Source: Streptomyces sp. NRRL F-525 (lineage in GTDB: Bacteria > Actinomycetota > Actinomycetes > Streptomycetales > Streptomycetaceae). From it: a stretch of DNA of 64,000 bases. Shown here one piece after another: positions 32,760 through 41,005 of this stretch; position 1 is the first letter of the stretch, and every line of letters starts with the position of its first letter. Both the position numbers and the translations under genes were made by a program. Under the pieces are notes generated by a model. It ran no database searches, was not told the DNA's origin, and saw only the letters and a program-made list of their open reading frames with translations. Location: assembly GCF_000716605.1 (NCBI RefSeq), contig NZ_JNXE01000002.1, positions 62,001 through 126,000 of the forward strand. The letters run 5' to 3'.

Positions 32760-32877
32760 CTACGCCGACTGCCCCTGAAGGTGCTGCCCACACCCTCTAC
32801 CGGAGGACCGGTTTCGATGACACCGTCGGGATGCCGACCGTCCCGACCCGTCAGCCCGTGCGCAGAAGGAGATCCCC

Positions 32878-33180
32878 GTGGCCAAGATCAAGAAGAAGAA
32901 ACTCCCCCTCCTCTACCAGCCCGTCGGCCTAGTCCTGGGGCTGGTGAGCGGTGCCCTCGCCGGCCGTGCCTTCCGCGCCACGTGGAAGGCGATACGGCAC
33001 GAGGACAACGCCCCCGACCCACTGGACCGGGACCGCGGCTGGGCCGAGATCCTGATCGCCGCCGCGCTCCAGGGCGCCCTCTTCGCGGTGGCGCGCAGCG
33101 CGGCGGACCGCACCGGCGCGAAGGCCATCGAACGCTCGACCGGGGTCTGGCCGGCGAAGGACAAGGGCGGCCGGGAGTAA
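32878..33180 (+). CDS. DUF4235 membrane protein
   Basis: 100 aa. Two hydrophobic helices, LPLLYQPVGLVLGLVSGALAG (about 9-29) and WAEILIAAALQGALFAVARSA (about 55-75), are preceded by the lysine run KIKKKK. The region GRAFRATWKAIRHEDNAPDP is conserved in DUF4235, a small family of actinobacterial membrane proteins of unknown function. The GTG has AAGGAG at 32866-32871, seven bases upstream. It is alone between the CDF gene (divergent) and the VOC gene (convergent). Confidence 0.88.
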   Translation: MAKIKKKKLPLLYQPVGLVLGLVSGALAGRAFRATWKAIRHEDNAPDPLDRDRGWAEILIAAALQGALFAVARSAADRTGAKAIERSTGVWPAKDKGGRE

Positions 33181-33208
33181 GGCGGTTGGGGGCCGGGAGC
33201 GAGGTCGC

Positions 33209-33601
33209 TCAGACCTGGTCGGTGGCCGTCGGCGGTACCGGGCGGAGTGTGAAGGAGTGGCCGGCCGGGTCCGCGTACACGCGCTCCTCGTGCGGGCCCG
33301 GCATGTCCTTGGTCTCCAGCGGGCGGCCGCCGAGTCCGATGATCCTGCGCTCGGCCTCGTCCATGTCCTCCACCAGGAAGTCCAGGTGGACCTGCTGGTT
33401 GTTCTCGGAGCGGGGCCAGCTCGGCGGGGTGGCGCTGAGGTCCCGGCGGAACGCCAGCCGGGTCCCGTCCGCACCCCTGATCTCCACCTGGTCCAGGGTG
33501 ATGTCCGTCTGCTCACCGTCCAGCAACTCCGTGTAGAACACGGCGAGTTTCTCCGGCTCGACCGCGTCGAGCACCACGAAGCTAGCGTTGACCAATGCCA
33601 T
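33209..33601 (-). CDS. VOC (glyoxalase/dioxygenase-like) family protein
   Basis: 130 aa single vicinal-oxygen-chelate domain. It begins MALVNASFVVLDAVEPEKLAVFY, has NNQQVHLDFLVEDMDEAERRI with the His expected at a metal site, and ends ERVYADPAGHSFTLRPVP. This is half of a typical glyoxalase dimer; without an assignable Glu at the last position the metal enzyme role is open, and several such proteins bind antibiotics instead. The ATG at 33601 has GGAGG; nine extra codons upstream are unlikely to be used. Confidence 0.87.
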   Translation of the reverse strand: MALVNASFVVLDAVEPEKLAVFYTELLDGEQTDITLDQVEIRGADGTRLAFRRDLSATPPSWPRSENNQQVHLDFLVEDMDEAERRIIGLGGRPLETKDMPGPHEERVYADPAGHSFTLRPVPPTATDQV

Positions 33602-33760
33602 GTGTCCTCCGAAGACTGGGGCGGGCAAGGGTCGAGTCCGGTTGCCTCGCCCCCAACGGATATCCCCGTTCCGCGAGTTGATGCCGAAGTCCGGAGTCGA
33701 TCAACGAACGTGCAACAACCGCACGGCTTCCCTGGTTCGGGTGGGACGCGGGATGTCAGA

Positions 33761-35227
33761 GTGAGACGGGTGAAGCCCCGTATCGCCGTAGTGACCCTCG
33801 CCGTCTGCACCGCGCTCGCTCCGCTCGGCGGATGCGGCAGCGGTACCGGCGCCCGTGAATCGACCCCGTCGTCCGGAGAACCGACGACGGCCGCCGCGAG
33901 CCGAACTCCCGCTCCCGGCAAGGGCTCCAAGGACCCCGACGACATCAACGGCGACGGTCACCGCGACCTCGTTGTGCCGATCGTCGTCGGCGGCGGCGAG
34001 GGCGCGACCGACGAACGGGTCGGTGTGGTCTACGGATCGGCCAAGGGCCTCGACCCGTCGACGCGCACGGTCTACGGCCGCGCCGACCTGGGACTGCCCG
34101 AACCCGGCAGGCAACTCCTCGCCCCCAAGGGCTCGTTGTCCGCCGCCGACCTCACCACCGCCGATCTGGACGGCGACGGCTTCCCGGACTTCGTCACCAC
34201 CGTCCAGGGCGCGATGACGTCGGACGACAACGTCACCGCCCCGCGCACCCTCCCGTACATAGCGTGGGGCGGCCCGAACGGACCGACGGGGAAGGCCTCC
34301 GCCACGCCGGTCCAACTCCCGCGGAGCGCGACGAAGTTGGGCGTCCGGTCCGTGGTGCGCGGCGACTTCGACGGCGACGGGCACCACGACCTCGCCGGGT
34401 TCGCGTACAACCAATCGTCCCTGGTGGTGATGTACGGCCCGTTCACCCGCTCGGGCGCCCCCGCCCGCACCGACACGACCCTCCCCTGGGCGGACGGCGA
34501 CCTCACCGCCGACGCCGTCGCCCCGACCGGCACACCCCGCGCGACCTCGCTCCTGGTGCACGCGGTGAGCGACGGCGGGCAGTCAGGCACCACGCTCTAC
34601 ACCGCCCACCGGGGTTCCCAACTGTCTTCCACCGGACGCCGGTTGAGGAGCGGCAACGCCCACGCGTTCGGCGACTTCGACGGCGACGGACAGCGCGATG
34701 TGGCCGTGGGCGACGACGGCAGCCGTAACGACGAGCCCGGCTACGAGACCGAGCCGCCCGACGTCGACGGTTCGCTCGCCGTCTATCCCGGCACCGGCGG
34801 CGCACCGGTGACGTACCGGCTCCCCGAGGCACCGAAGTCCGCGCGCACCCAGTACGGGCCCGGTGGCTACGTGTCCGCCGACCCGGACGGCGACGGCCGT
34901 GACGGCATCCTCGTCGCCACGTACGAGGGCGCGACGCTCATCGACGGCACCCGGCGGACCAGGGTCCTGCGCCACGGGCCGGCCGCGGAGGACGGCAGGA
35001 AGATCCCGGCGAAGTGGCGGCACGCCCGGCCCGCGGGGGCCGCCGACTTCGACGGTGACGGCAAGGACGAACTGGTCCTGAACTGGGGCGCGGACGCGAG
35101 GTTCGGCACCTACGGCGAACGCGCCACGCGCTGGTGGATCACCGAGGGCACGACGACCGCGAACAAGGCGACGTTCACGACGACGGCCTTCGCCCCGCGC
35201 GCCTCGCAAACCCCGCCCTCGCCATAG
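33761..35227 (+). CDS. FG-GAP/VCBS repeat lipoprotein
   Basis: 488 aa surface lipoprotein. A signal VVTLAVCTALAPLGGC gives the lipid Cys near residue 27. It has a Ser/Thr linker, then at least six calcium-binding FG-GAP-like repeats, each of the type D-x-D/N-G-D-G-x-x-D: DINGDGHRD, DLDGDGFPD, DFDGDGHHD, DFDGDGQRD, DPDGDGRD and DFDGDGKDE. These suggest a seven-bladed beta-propeller as in integrin alpha chains and some secreted phosphatases and lyases. The GTG at 33761 has GGGA nearby; a GTG nine bases later is also possible. Binding partner unknown. It converges with the PPOX gene nine bases away. Confidence 0.87.
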   Translation: MRRVKPRIAVVTLAVCTALAPLGGCGSGTGARESTPSSGEPTTAAASRTPAPGKGSKDPDDINGDGHRDLVVPIVVGGGEGATDERVGVVYGSAKGLDPSTRTVYGRADLGLPEPGRQLLAPKGSLSAADLTTADLDGDGFPDFVTTVQGAMTSDDNVTAPRTLPYIAWGGPNGPTGKASATPVQLPRSATKLGVRSVVRGDFDGDGHHDLAGFAYNQSSLVVMYGPFTRSGAPARTDTTLPWADGDLTADAVAPTGTPRATSLLVHAVSDGGQSGTTLYTAHRGSQLSSTGRRLRSGNAHAFGDFDGDGQRDVAVGDDGSRNDEPGYETEPPDVDGSLAVYPGTGGAPVTYRLPEAPKSARTQYGPGGYVSADPDGDGRDGILVATYEGATLIDGTRRTRVLRHGPAAEDGRKIPAKWRHARPAGAADFDGDGKDELVLNWGADARFGTYGERATRWWITEGTTTANKATFTTTAFAPRASQTPPSP

Positions 35228-35236
35228 CGATCGGGC

Positions 35237-35701
35237 TCAGTCGGCCACCAGCCACTCCCCGTCCCGCATCAGGTCCCGCCCCTTCAGCTCGTTGGCCTCC
35301 CGCCAGGCCTGTACACGCTGCGGGCGGATCCTGAAGTACAGGTAGGGCGTGGTGAGTTGGCGCGGATCGAAGCCGGTCTTCGAGGCGAAGATCTCTGCGT
35401 CCTCCTCGGGCAGGTCGTCCGGCGTCAGCGTCACCACCGTGCCCTCGATCATCACGACGTCCCGGGTCGGCCCGATGCCGAGCCGGGCGACGCCCGTCGC
35501 CGCGAGGTTGCGGCCGGTGGGACTCGCGGCCGGGGTGGCGAACAGCAGGGTCGTGCCGTCCCACACGAACGACAGCGGAACGAGATAGGGCGCTCCCCCG
35601 TCCTCGCCGGCCGTGGCGACCCAGGCGTCCTCATCGTGCTCCAGCCGACGAAGGGTGTCCTGCTTGCGCTGCTTCGCGGTGCGCGCGGGCTCATGAGTCA
35701 T
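35237..35701 (-). CDS. PPOX-class flavin/F420-dependent oxidoreductase
   Basis: 154 aa split beta-barrel protein. Residues about 20-140 match the pyridoxamine 5'-phosphate oxidase-like fold: DAWVATAGEDGGAPYLVPLSFVWDGTTLLFAT, then GRNLAATGVARLGIGPTRDVVMIEGTVVTL. Actinobacterial members bind F420, FMN or haem rather than make pyridoxal phosphate. The ATG at 35701 follows the TetR stop by 16 bases on the same strand, so regulator and enzyme probably share a message. It converges with the FG-GAP lipoprotein gene. Confidence 0.88.
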   Translation of the reverse strand: MTHEPARTAKQRKQDTLRRLEHDEDAWVATAGEDGGAPYLVPLSFVWDGTTLLFATPAASPTGRNLAATGVARLGIGPTRDVVMIEGTVVTLTPDDLPEEDAEIFASKTGFDPRQLTTPYLYFRIRPQRVQAWREANELKGRDLMRDGEWLVAD

Positions 35702-35717
35702 GACCCCAGTCTGCCGC

Positions 35718-36437
35718 TCAGCCCTCCGCCGCCGCGCGGATCTCGGCGAGCCGCGCCGCGGCCGCGCTGAGCAGCAGATCCAGGGCGGCCGGGTAGGAAC
35801 TGTGCCGCATGGTGGCCACAAGGTGCCGGGCCGTGGCCGCGATGTGCGGATGCGTGTCGGCGGGCAGCCGCGCGTACGTCGCCTGCCATACGGCCGCCTC
35901 CGCCTCGCGGGCCGGCTTCGGCAACGCCGTGTTCGCCGAGTCGAGGGCCCCGAAGGCGAGGGCCTGATCGACGTAGGCGTGATAGATCCGCACCGCCTCG
36001 GCATCGGGGAACCCGGCCCCGCGCAGCACCCCGAGGATCGCCTCCACGGCCTGGATCTCGTACACCCGCCCGGTCACCCGGTACGAACTGAGCACCGCCG
36101 CCCTCGGGTGCGCGAGCGCCCCTGCGTGCACGCGCAGCCCCAGTTCGCGCAGGTCGGCCCGCCAGTCGCCGCTGGGTCGCCAGGTGCGCAACGTCCGCCC
36201 GATCAGCTCGTCCGCGACCGCCAGCATCAGGTCGTCGGTGTGCCGGAAGTACCGGTACAGGGAGCTGGGATCGGCGCCGAGAGCGCGCCCGAGCCGGCGC
36301 ACGGACAGGGCATCGGCCCCATGCTCCTCGATCAATCTCAAGGCAGTCTCGACGATCAGCTCCTCGGACAGGACGACGCCCTGTTTGGTGGGGCGCCTGC
36401 GCTGCCGGGCGGCGGCCGGGACGACACGCTCGCTCAT
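35718..36437 (-). CDS. TetR-family regulator
   Basis: 239 aa. The helix-turn-helix is about residues 24-70 (LSEELIVETALRLIEEHGADALSVRRLGRALGADPSSLYRYFRHTDDL in outline), with a C-terminal TetR_C domain. The ATG has GAGGAGGTGCCGT, GGAGG. It is divergent from the APC permease gene, and their promoters overlap within 36473-36519, so it most likely controls the permease-amidohydrolase unit and itself. The PPOX gene downstream may be part of the same operon. Ligand could be a substrate of the amidohydrolase. Confidence 0.92.
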   Translation of the reverse strand: MSERVVPAAARQRRRPTKQGVVLSEELIVETALRLIEEHGADALSVRRLGRALGADPSSLYRYFRHTDDLMLAVADELIGRTLRTWRPSGDWRADLRELGLRVHAGALAHPRAAVLSSYRVTGRVYEIQAVEAILGVLRGAGFPDAEAVRIYHAYVDQALAFGALDSANTALPKPAREAEAAVWQATYARLPADTHPHIAATARHLVATMRHSSYPAALDLLLSAAAARLAEIRAAAEG

Positions 36438-36472
36438 ACGGCACCTCCTCGATGGTCCGTCCGGGCGTCCGC

Positions 36473-36519
36473 ACCTTACGACAACACCGTTGACCTGTTA
36501 AGTGCGCGGGCAGTTTCAT
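36473..36519. promoter_or_regulatory. overlapping divergent promoters of the TetR and APC permease genes
   Basis: Leftward: TTAACA-N17-TAAGGT (-35 at 36496-36501, -10 at 36473-36478, minus strand). Rightward: TTGACC-N18-TTTCAT (36490-36495 and 36514-36519). The -35 elements abut, and a short inverted repeat CAAC-ACC-GTTG (36482-36492) overlaps both promoters, a natural place for the TetR protein to bind. Confidence 0.5.
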
Positions 36520-36570
36520 GTGCGTTCACCGGGGCCGTTCGGGCCCCCCGGTGCGAGCGGAGAGCACGCC

Positions 36571-38061
36571 ATGAACGACACGCCACCCCCGTCGGGGCCC
36601 GCACTGCGCAAGTCCCTCGGTCTGCTGGACGGCGTCGCCATCGCCGCGTCCAGCACGGCCGCGACCACCAGCATCGGCATCGGTCTGGGTGTGACCGCCG
36701 GGGTGGTCGGGCTGCATCTGCCGGCCATCATGCTGCTCGCCTTCCTGCCGATCCTGGGCATCGCGGGCGCCTACTCCCGGCTCAACCGGGTGGAGCCGAA
36801 CGCGGGCAACGGCTATGTGTGGGTGGGCCGTTCACTCACTCCCTGGCTCGGCTTCCTGGTCGGCTGGGTGAACATCGTCGCCACGATCGCCTTCCTCGCG
36901 TACACCACGGCGGTCACCGGCTCAGCGATGATCCAGCTGGCAGGCGAGGCCGGAGTGCACCGAGTCGCCGGCCTCACCCTCGACCCGGACTCGACGGCCC
37001 AGACGACCGCCGTAGGCATCCTGATCCTCGTAGCCGTCACCCTCACCGCCGTGACCGGCGTGCGCACCGCCGCCCGCCTCCAGGCCGGACTGCTGATCTT
37101 CGAGTACGTCGTCCTGCTCGGCTTCTGCGGCTACGGCATCGTCACCGGCCCGCACGCCTTCAGCCTGAGCTGGTTCGACCCGTTCGCGATCCCCTCGGCA
37201 TCGGCGCTCGCGCAGGGCCTGCTGCTGTCGGTGTTCTGCTACTGGGGCTTCGAGGCCGCGTTCACCGTGAACGAGGAGGTCCGTGACCCGCGCGACGCGT
37301 CCCGGGCCGGGCTCATCACCCTCGTGACGATGCTGGGCCTGTTCCTGCTCGGCTCGATCGCCTTCCAACGGGTGTTGTCCGAGGACGAGTTGGCGGGCCA
37401 CGGCGCCCAGGGCCTGGCGTACTTCGGCGACCGCCTGGCCTCCCAGCCACTGGCCGCACTCCCCCTGGTAGCCCTGATGTTCTCGGCGGTCGCCTCCCTC
37501 CAGGCGGGCGTGATCCCCACCGCCCGAGGCATGTTCGCGATGAGCCGCGACCGCACCCTCGGCCCGGTCTGGGGCAAGGTCAGCGCCCGCTACGGCACTC
37601 CGGCCCTCGGCACCCTGCTGATCGGCGCGCTGGCAACGGCAGTTGCGGCACTGTCCCTGGTGATCCCCCGCCTGGCCGACATGATCATGGCCACGGTGAA
37701 CGCCGTCGGAATCGTCGTAGCGCTCTCCTACGCCCTGACCGCACTGGCCGCGGCCGTCCGCTTCCGCGCCCTCCTCCGGGAGGACTGGCGGCAGGGCATA
37801 CGCGCGGTCGTCCTGCCCACACTGAGCGCCATCTCCCTTCTGGCACTGGGCGGTTACCTCGGCTGGTCCTTCTACACCTCCACCGATCACCTCGAAGTCA
37901 GCGCGGACAACGGCTGGTTCCTGTTGCTCACCCCGCTGGCGATGATCGCGTCCGGCTTCCTGGCCGCCGCGTGGGCCAAGTGGGTGCGCAGATCGCCGTA
38001 CTTCCACTCCGGCCGAGGCACCGACGCCGACGCGCCGCAGCTTCTCGCCACCTCCCGATAA
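36571..38061 (+). CDS. APC-family amino acid/amine permease
   Basis: 496 aa with about 12 to 14 helices. It starts LRKSLGLLDGVAIAASSTAATTSIGIGLGVTAG, the helix 1 unwound motif of APC carriers, and contains VFCYWGFEAAFTVNEEVRDPRD, the conserved loop after helix 6. The protein would import an amino acid, amine or related compound by proton symport. The ATG at 36571 has GGAGAG eight bases upstream. The amidohydrolase gene follows after 19 bases, so the two probably take up and hydrolyse the same compound, under TetR control. Confidence 0.92.
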   Translation: MNDTPPPSGPALRKSLGLLDGVAIAASSTAATTSIGIGLGVTAGVVGLHLPAIMLLAFLPILGIAGAYSRLNRVEPNAGNGYVWVGRSLTPWLGFLVGWVNIVATIAFLAYTTAVTGSAMIQLAGEAGVHRVAGLTLDPDSTAQTTAVGILILVAVTLTAVTGVRTAARLQAGLLIFEYVVLLGFCGYGIVTGPHAFSLSWFDPFAIPSASALAQGLLLSVFCYWGFEAAFTVNEEVRDPRDASRAGLITLVTMLGLFLLGSIAFQRVLSEDELAGHGAQGLAYFGDRLASQPLAALPLVALMFSAVASLQAGVIPTARGMFAMSRDRTLGPVWGKVSARYGTPALGTLLIGALATAVAALSLVIPRLADMIMATVNAVGIVVALSYALTALAAAVRFRALLREDWRQGIRAVVLPTLSAISLLALGGYLGWSFYTSTDHLEVSADNGWFLLLTPLAMIASGFLAAAWAKWVRRSPYFHSGRGTDADAPQLLATSR

Positions 38062-38080
38062 CCCCGCAAGGATACGAACC

Positions 38081-39712
38081 ATGCACGCAGACCTCCTCTT
38101 CACCAACGGCCCTGTCCTCACCCCCGAGGGCCGCACCGCGACCGCCGTGGCCGTCACCGGCGACCGGATCACCGCCGTAGGCCATGCCGAGGTGCACGAG
38201 CTCGCCGGGCCACGCACCCAAGTCGTCGATCTGGCAGGGCGGTTGCTGCTGCCCGGGTTCCAGGACGCGCATGTGCATCCGGTGCCGGCGGGTCTTGAGC
38301 TGACCCAGTGCGATCTGACGCGGGCCAAGACGGCGGAGGACACGATCGCCGCCGTACGGGCCTACGCCGACGCGCATCCCGAGCGGGAGTGGATCACCGG
38401 GGGCGGGTGGTCGATGGAGGCGTTCGAGGGGGGTACGCCGACGAAGGAGCTGCTCGACTCGGTCGTTCCGGACCGCCCGGTGTATCTGCCCAACCGGGAC
38501 CATCACGGCGCCTGGGTGAACAGCCGGGCCCTCCAACTCGCGGGCATCACAAGGGACATGCCCGACCCGGTTGACGGCCGGATCGAGCGCGACGCGTCGG
38601 GCGAACCGGCCGGGACACTCCAGGAAGGCGCGATGCAACTGGTCGGCCGCCTCACCCCACCCGCCACACAGGCCGACCGCCTCGCCGCACTGCTGCACGC
38701 CCAGCGACACCTCCACGCGCTCGGCATCACCGCCTGGCAGGACGCGCTGGTCGGCGAGTTCCTGGGGATGGACGACCCGTCGGACGCGTATCTCGCGGCC
38801 GCCCGGGACGGCTCGCTCACCGCGCGGGTCGTAGGCGCGCTGTGGTGGGACCGGGAGCGCGGCGCCGAGCAGATCCCCGAACTCGTGGAGCGGCGGGCCC
38901 GGTTGAGCCACGGCCGGTTCCGCGCGAGCAGCGTGAAGCTGATGCTGGACGGGGTCGCCGAGACCGGCACGGCCGCCCTGCTCGACCCGTACCTCGACAA
39001 GTGCGGCTGCGCGACGGCCAATCGGGGTACCAGCTTCATCGACCCGGACCAACTGCCCAAGTACGTGACGGAGTTGGACGCGCTCGGCTTCCAGTGCCAC
39101 TTCCACGCGCTGGGCGACCGGGCCGTACGAGATGCTCTGGACGCGGTCGAGGCGGCACGGGCCACGAACGGACCGAGTGACACCCGGCCGCACCTCGCGC
39201 ACCTTCAGGTGGTGCACCCGGACGACGTGGCGCGCTTCGCACGGCTCGGCGCGGTGGCGAACATCCAACCCCTGTGGGCCGCGCACGAACCGCAGATGGA
39301 CGAGCTGACGATTCCGTTCCTCGGGCCCCAACGGGCCTTGTGGCAGTACCCGTTCGGGGCGCTGCTGCGTTCCGGAGCCACCCTGGCCGCGGGCAGCGAC
39401 TGGCCGGTGAGCAGTCCCGACCCGCTCCAGGGCATCCATGTCGCGGTGAACCGGGTCGAACCCGGGGGCGAGGGACCGGTGTTCCTGCCGGGCGAGCGCC
39501 TCGACCTGGCGACGGCCATCACGGCGTACACCGCGGGTTCGGCCTACGCGAACCACCTGGACGACACAGGGCGAATCGCGCCGGGGGCGCTGGCGGATCT
39601 GGTGGTCCTTGACCGCGACCCGTTCGCCGCTCCGCCGGAGGAGATCGCGGAGACGCAGGTAGCGCTTACTTATGTGGGAGGCACGGGAGTTTACGCAGCC
39701 CAGGAGGCGTGA
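38081..39712 (+). CDS. metal-dependent amidohydrolase (YtcJ-like)
   Basis: 543 aa amidohydrolase_3 enzyme. The metal motif HVHPVPAG near residue 65 (HxH), FHALGDRAV near 345 and the acidic AAGSDWPVSSPDPLQGIHVAV near 440 are those of the YtcJ family. The N-terminal and C-terminal parts form the composite beta-sandwich (AGSAYANHLDDTGRIAPGALADLVVLDRDPF). The ATG follows AAGGATACGAACC. These enzymes hydrolyse amide or cyclic imide bonds; specificity cannot be assigned. It is the second gene of the permease operon. Confidence 0.92.
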   Translation: MHADLLFTNGPVLTPEGRTATAVAVTGDRITAVGHAEVHELAGPRTQVVDLAGRLLLPGFQDAHVHPVPAGLELTQCDLTRAKTAEDTIAAVRAYADAHPEREWITGGGWSMEAFEGGTPTKELLDSVVPDRPVYLPNRDHHGAWVNSRALQLAGITRDMPDPVDGRIERDASGEPAGTLQEGAMQLVGRLTPPATQADRLAALLHAQRHLHALGITAWQDALVGEFLGMDDPSDAYLAAARDGSLTARVVGALWWDRERGAEQIPELVERRARLSHGRFRASSVKLMLDGVAETGTAALLDPYLDKCGCATANRGTSFIDPDQLPKYVTELDALGFQCHFHALGDRAVRDALDAVEAARATNGPSDTRPHLAHLQVVHPDDVARFARLGAVANIQPLWAAHEPQMDELTIPFLGPQRALWQYPFGALLRSGATLAAGSDWPVSSPDPLQGIHVAVNRVEPGGEGPVFLPGERLDLATAITAYTAGSAYANHLDDTGRIAPGALADLVVLDRDPFAAPPEEIAETQVALTYVGGTGVYAAQEA

Positions 39713-39753
39713 ACAGTAACGGGGATCACGATCGCGGCGCGGCGTAGATCATC

Positions 39754-39759
39754 TAGGCT
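39754..39759 (+). promoter_or_regulatory. -10 element TAGGCT upstream of the terpene cyclase
   Basis: TAGGCT at 39754-39759 is a common actinobacterial -10. It would start transcription near 39766, 125 bases before the cyclase ATG. No good -35 is visible 17-18 bases upstream, suggesting activator dependence. Confidence 0.35.
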
Positions 39760-39890
39760 CTGGGCAGCCTCGTAACCGCTGGTGGGACCAACTTTCGTAC
39801 CACACAGCGTAGTTCGAGGGTGCGGGCGGTCGAACGGGCCGTCCGCTCGCGGTGGGGGGACTCAGTGTTCCGTCTCCCGAAAGGAAGCGC

Positions 39891-40901
39891 ATGCCTCAGG
39901 ACGTCACCTTCGACCTCCCCTTCGACACTCCCGTCAGCGAGCACCTGGAGTACGCCCGTGCCCGCCATCTGCGCTGGATCTGGGACATGGGCCTGGTGCG
40001 CAGCCAGGCCGGGTTCGAGGAGTACCGGTCGTGGGATCTCCCGCAGGCCGCGGCCCGCACCTATCCGCACGCGTCGGCCGCGGACATGGTCGTCCTGATG
40101 AACTGGTTCTCGCTGGCGTTCCTCTTCGACGACCAGTTCGACGCGAGCCAACCGGATCGCGCCGACCGAATACTGGAAGTGGCACGGGAGTTGATCGTCA
40201 CGCCGTTGCGTCCGGCAGGCAGCAGGCCCCGGGTGGTCTGCCCGATCACCGTGGCCTGGGCCCAGGTCTGGGACCACCTTTCGGATGGCATGTCCCTGAC
40301 CTGGCGGACCCGGTTCGCCGCGTCCTGGGGCCGGTTCCTGGTGGCGCACTGCGAGGAGGTCGACCTGGCGGCCCGGGGCATCGCGGGCACGCTGGACCTC
40401 GACGAGTACACGGAGTTCCGCCGCCGCACGGTCGGCATCCATCACAGCATCGACGCCGGCGAACGCAGCCGGGGCTTCGAGGTGCCGGCTCAGGTCCAGG
40501 CCCACCCGCTGATGGAACGCATGCGCGACCTCGCCGCCGACACCATCGGCTTCATGAACGACATCCACTCCTTCGAACGCGAACGCCGCCGGGGCGACGG
40601 CCACAACCTGATAGCCGTCCTCCACCGCGACCGCGGCCTGTCCTGGGAAGCGGCGGCGGATGAGGCGTACCGCATGACGAACGCCCGCCTCACCGAGTAC
40701 CTCGACCTGGAAGCCCAAGTCCCCCAGATGTGCGACGAGTTGGCCCTGAACGAGGACGAACGCCGCCGAGTCCACCAGGGCGTGGAGGCCATCCAGCACT
40801 GGATCAACGGCAACTACGAGTGGGCCCTGGTGTCGGGCAGGTACGAGACAACAGCGGAGTCGGCAAGCAAAGGCTCAGTGGACGACCTGCTGGCAGTGTG
40901 A
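39891..40901 (+). CDS. class I terpene cyclase
   Basis: 336 aa sesquiterpene-cyclase-sized alpha-helical enzyme. The aspartate-rich motif is LFDDQFD (D80, D81, D84) and the NSE triad is NDIHSFERE (N223, S227, E231), both complete. These hold three Mg2+ and the diphosphate of farnesyl (or geranyl/geranylgeranyl) diphosphate. A conserved RRRTVGIHHS segment precedes the NSE motif. The ATG has AAGGAAG six bases upstream. It is monocistronic and convergent with the conservon P450, with a strong terminator between. Product cannot be predicted; a downstream-strand P450 could oxidise it. Confidence 0.94.
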   Translation: MPQDVTFDLPFDTPVSEHLEYARARHLRWIWDMGLVRSQAGFEEYRSWDLPQAAARTYPHASAADMVVLMNWFSLAFLFDDQFDASQPDRADRILEVARELIVTPLRPAGSRPRVVCPITVAWAQVWDHLSDGMSLTWRTRFAASWGRFLVAHCEEVDLAARGIAGTLDLDEYTEFRRRTVGIHHSIDAGERSRGFEVPAQVQAHPLMERMRDLAADTIGFMNDIHSFERERRRGDGHNLIAVLHRDRGLSWEAAADEAYRMTNARLTEYLDLEAQVPQMCDELALNEDERRRVHQGVEAIQHWINGNYEWALVSGRYETTAESASKGSVDDLLAV

Positions 40902-40909
40902 TCCGAGGG

Positions 40910-40946
40910 CAAGCTGCCCGGCCAAGGGGCCGGGCAGCTTGTTTTT
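40910..40946 (+). terminator. rho-independent terminator of the terpene cyclase gene
   Basis: CAAGCTGCCCGGCC (40910-40923), loop AAGG, GGCCGGGCAGCTTG (40928-40941), then TTTTT. Perfect 14-base arms. Confidence 0.95.
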
Positions 40947-40979
40947 AGGGGCGCGGGGAACTGCGCGACCAGCCCCCAC
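40947..40979. repeat. common Streptomyces intergenic element after the terminator
   Basis: Begins AGGGGCGCGGGGAACTGCGC and continues GACCAGCCCCCA. The same run, usually after a terminator T tract, is widely seen downstream of Streptomyces genes. Its inner GCGCGGGGAACTGCGC part and flanking GGGG/CCCC can fold. Role unknown. Confidence 0.6.
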
Positions 40980-41005
40980 GTGCCCGCAGACAAAGAACAA
41001 ACCAC

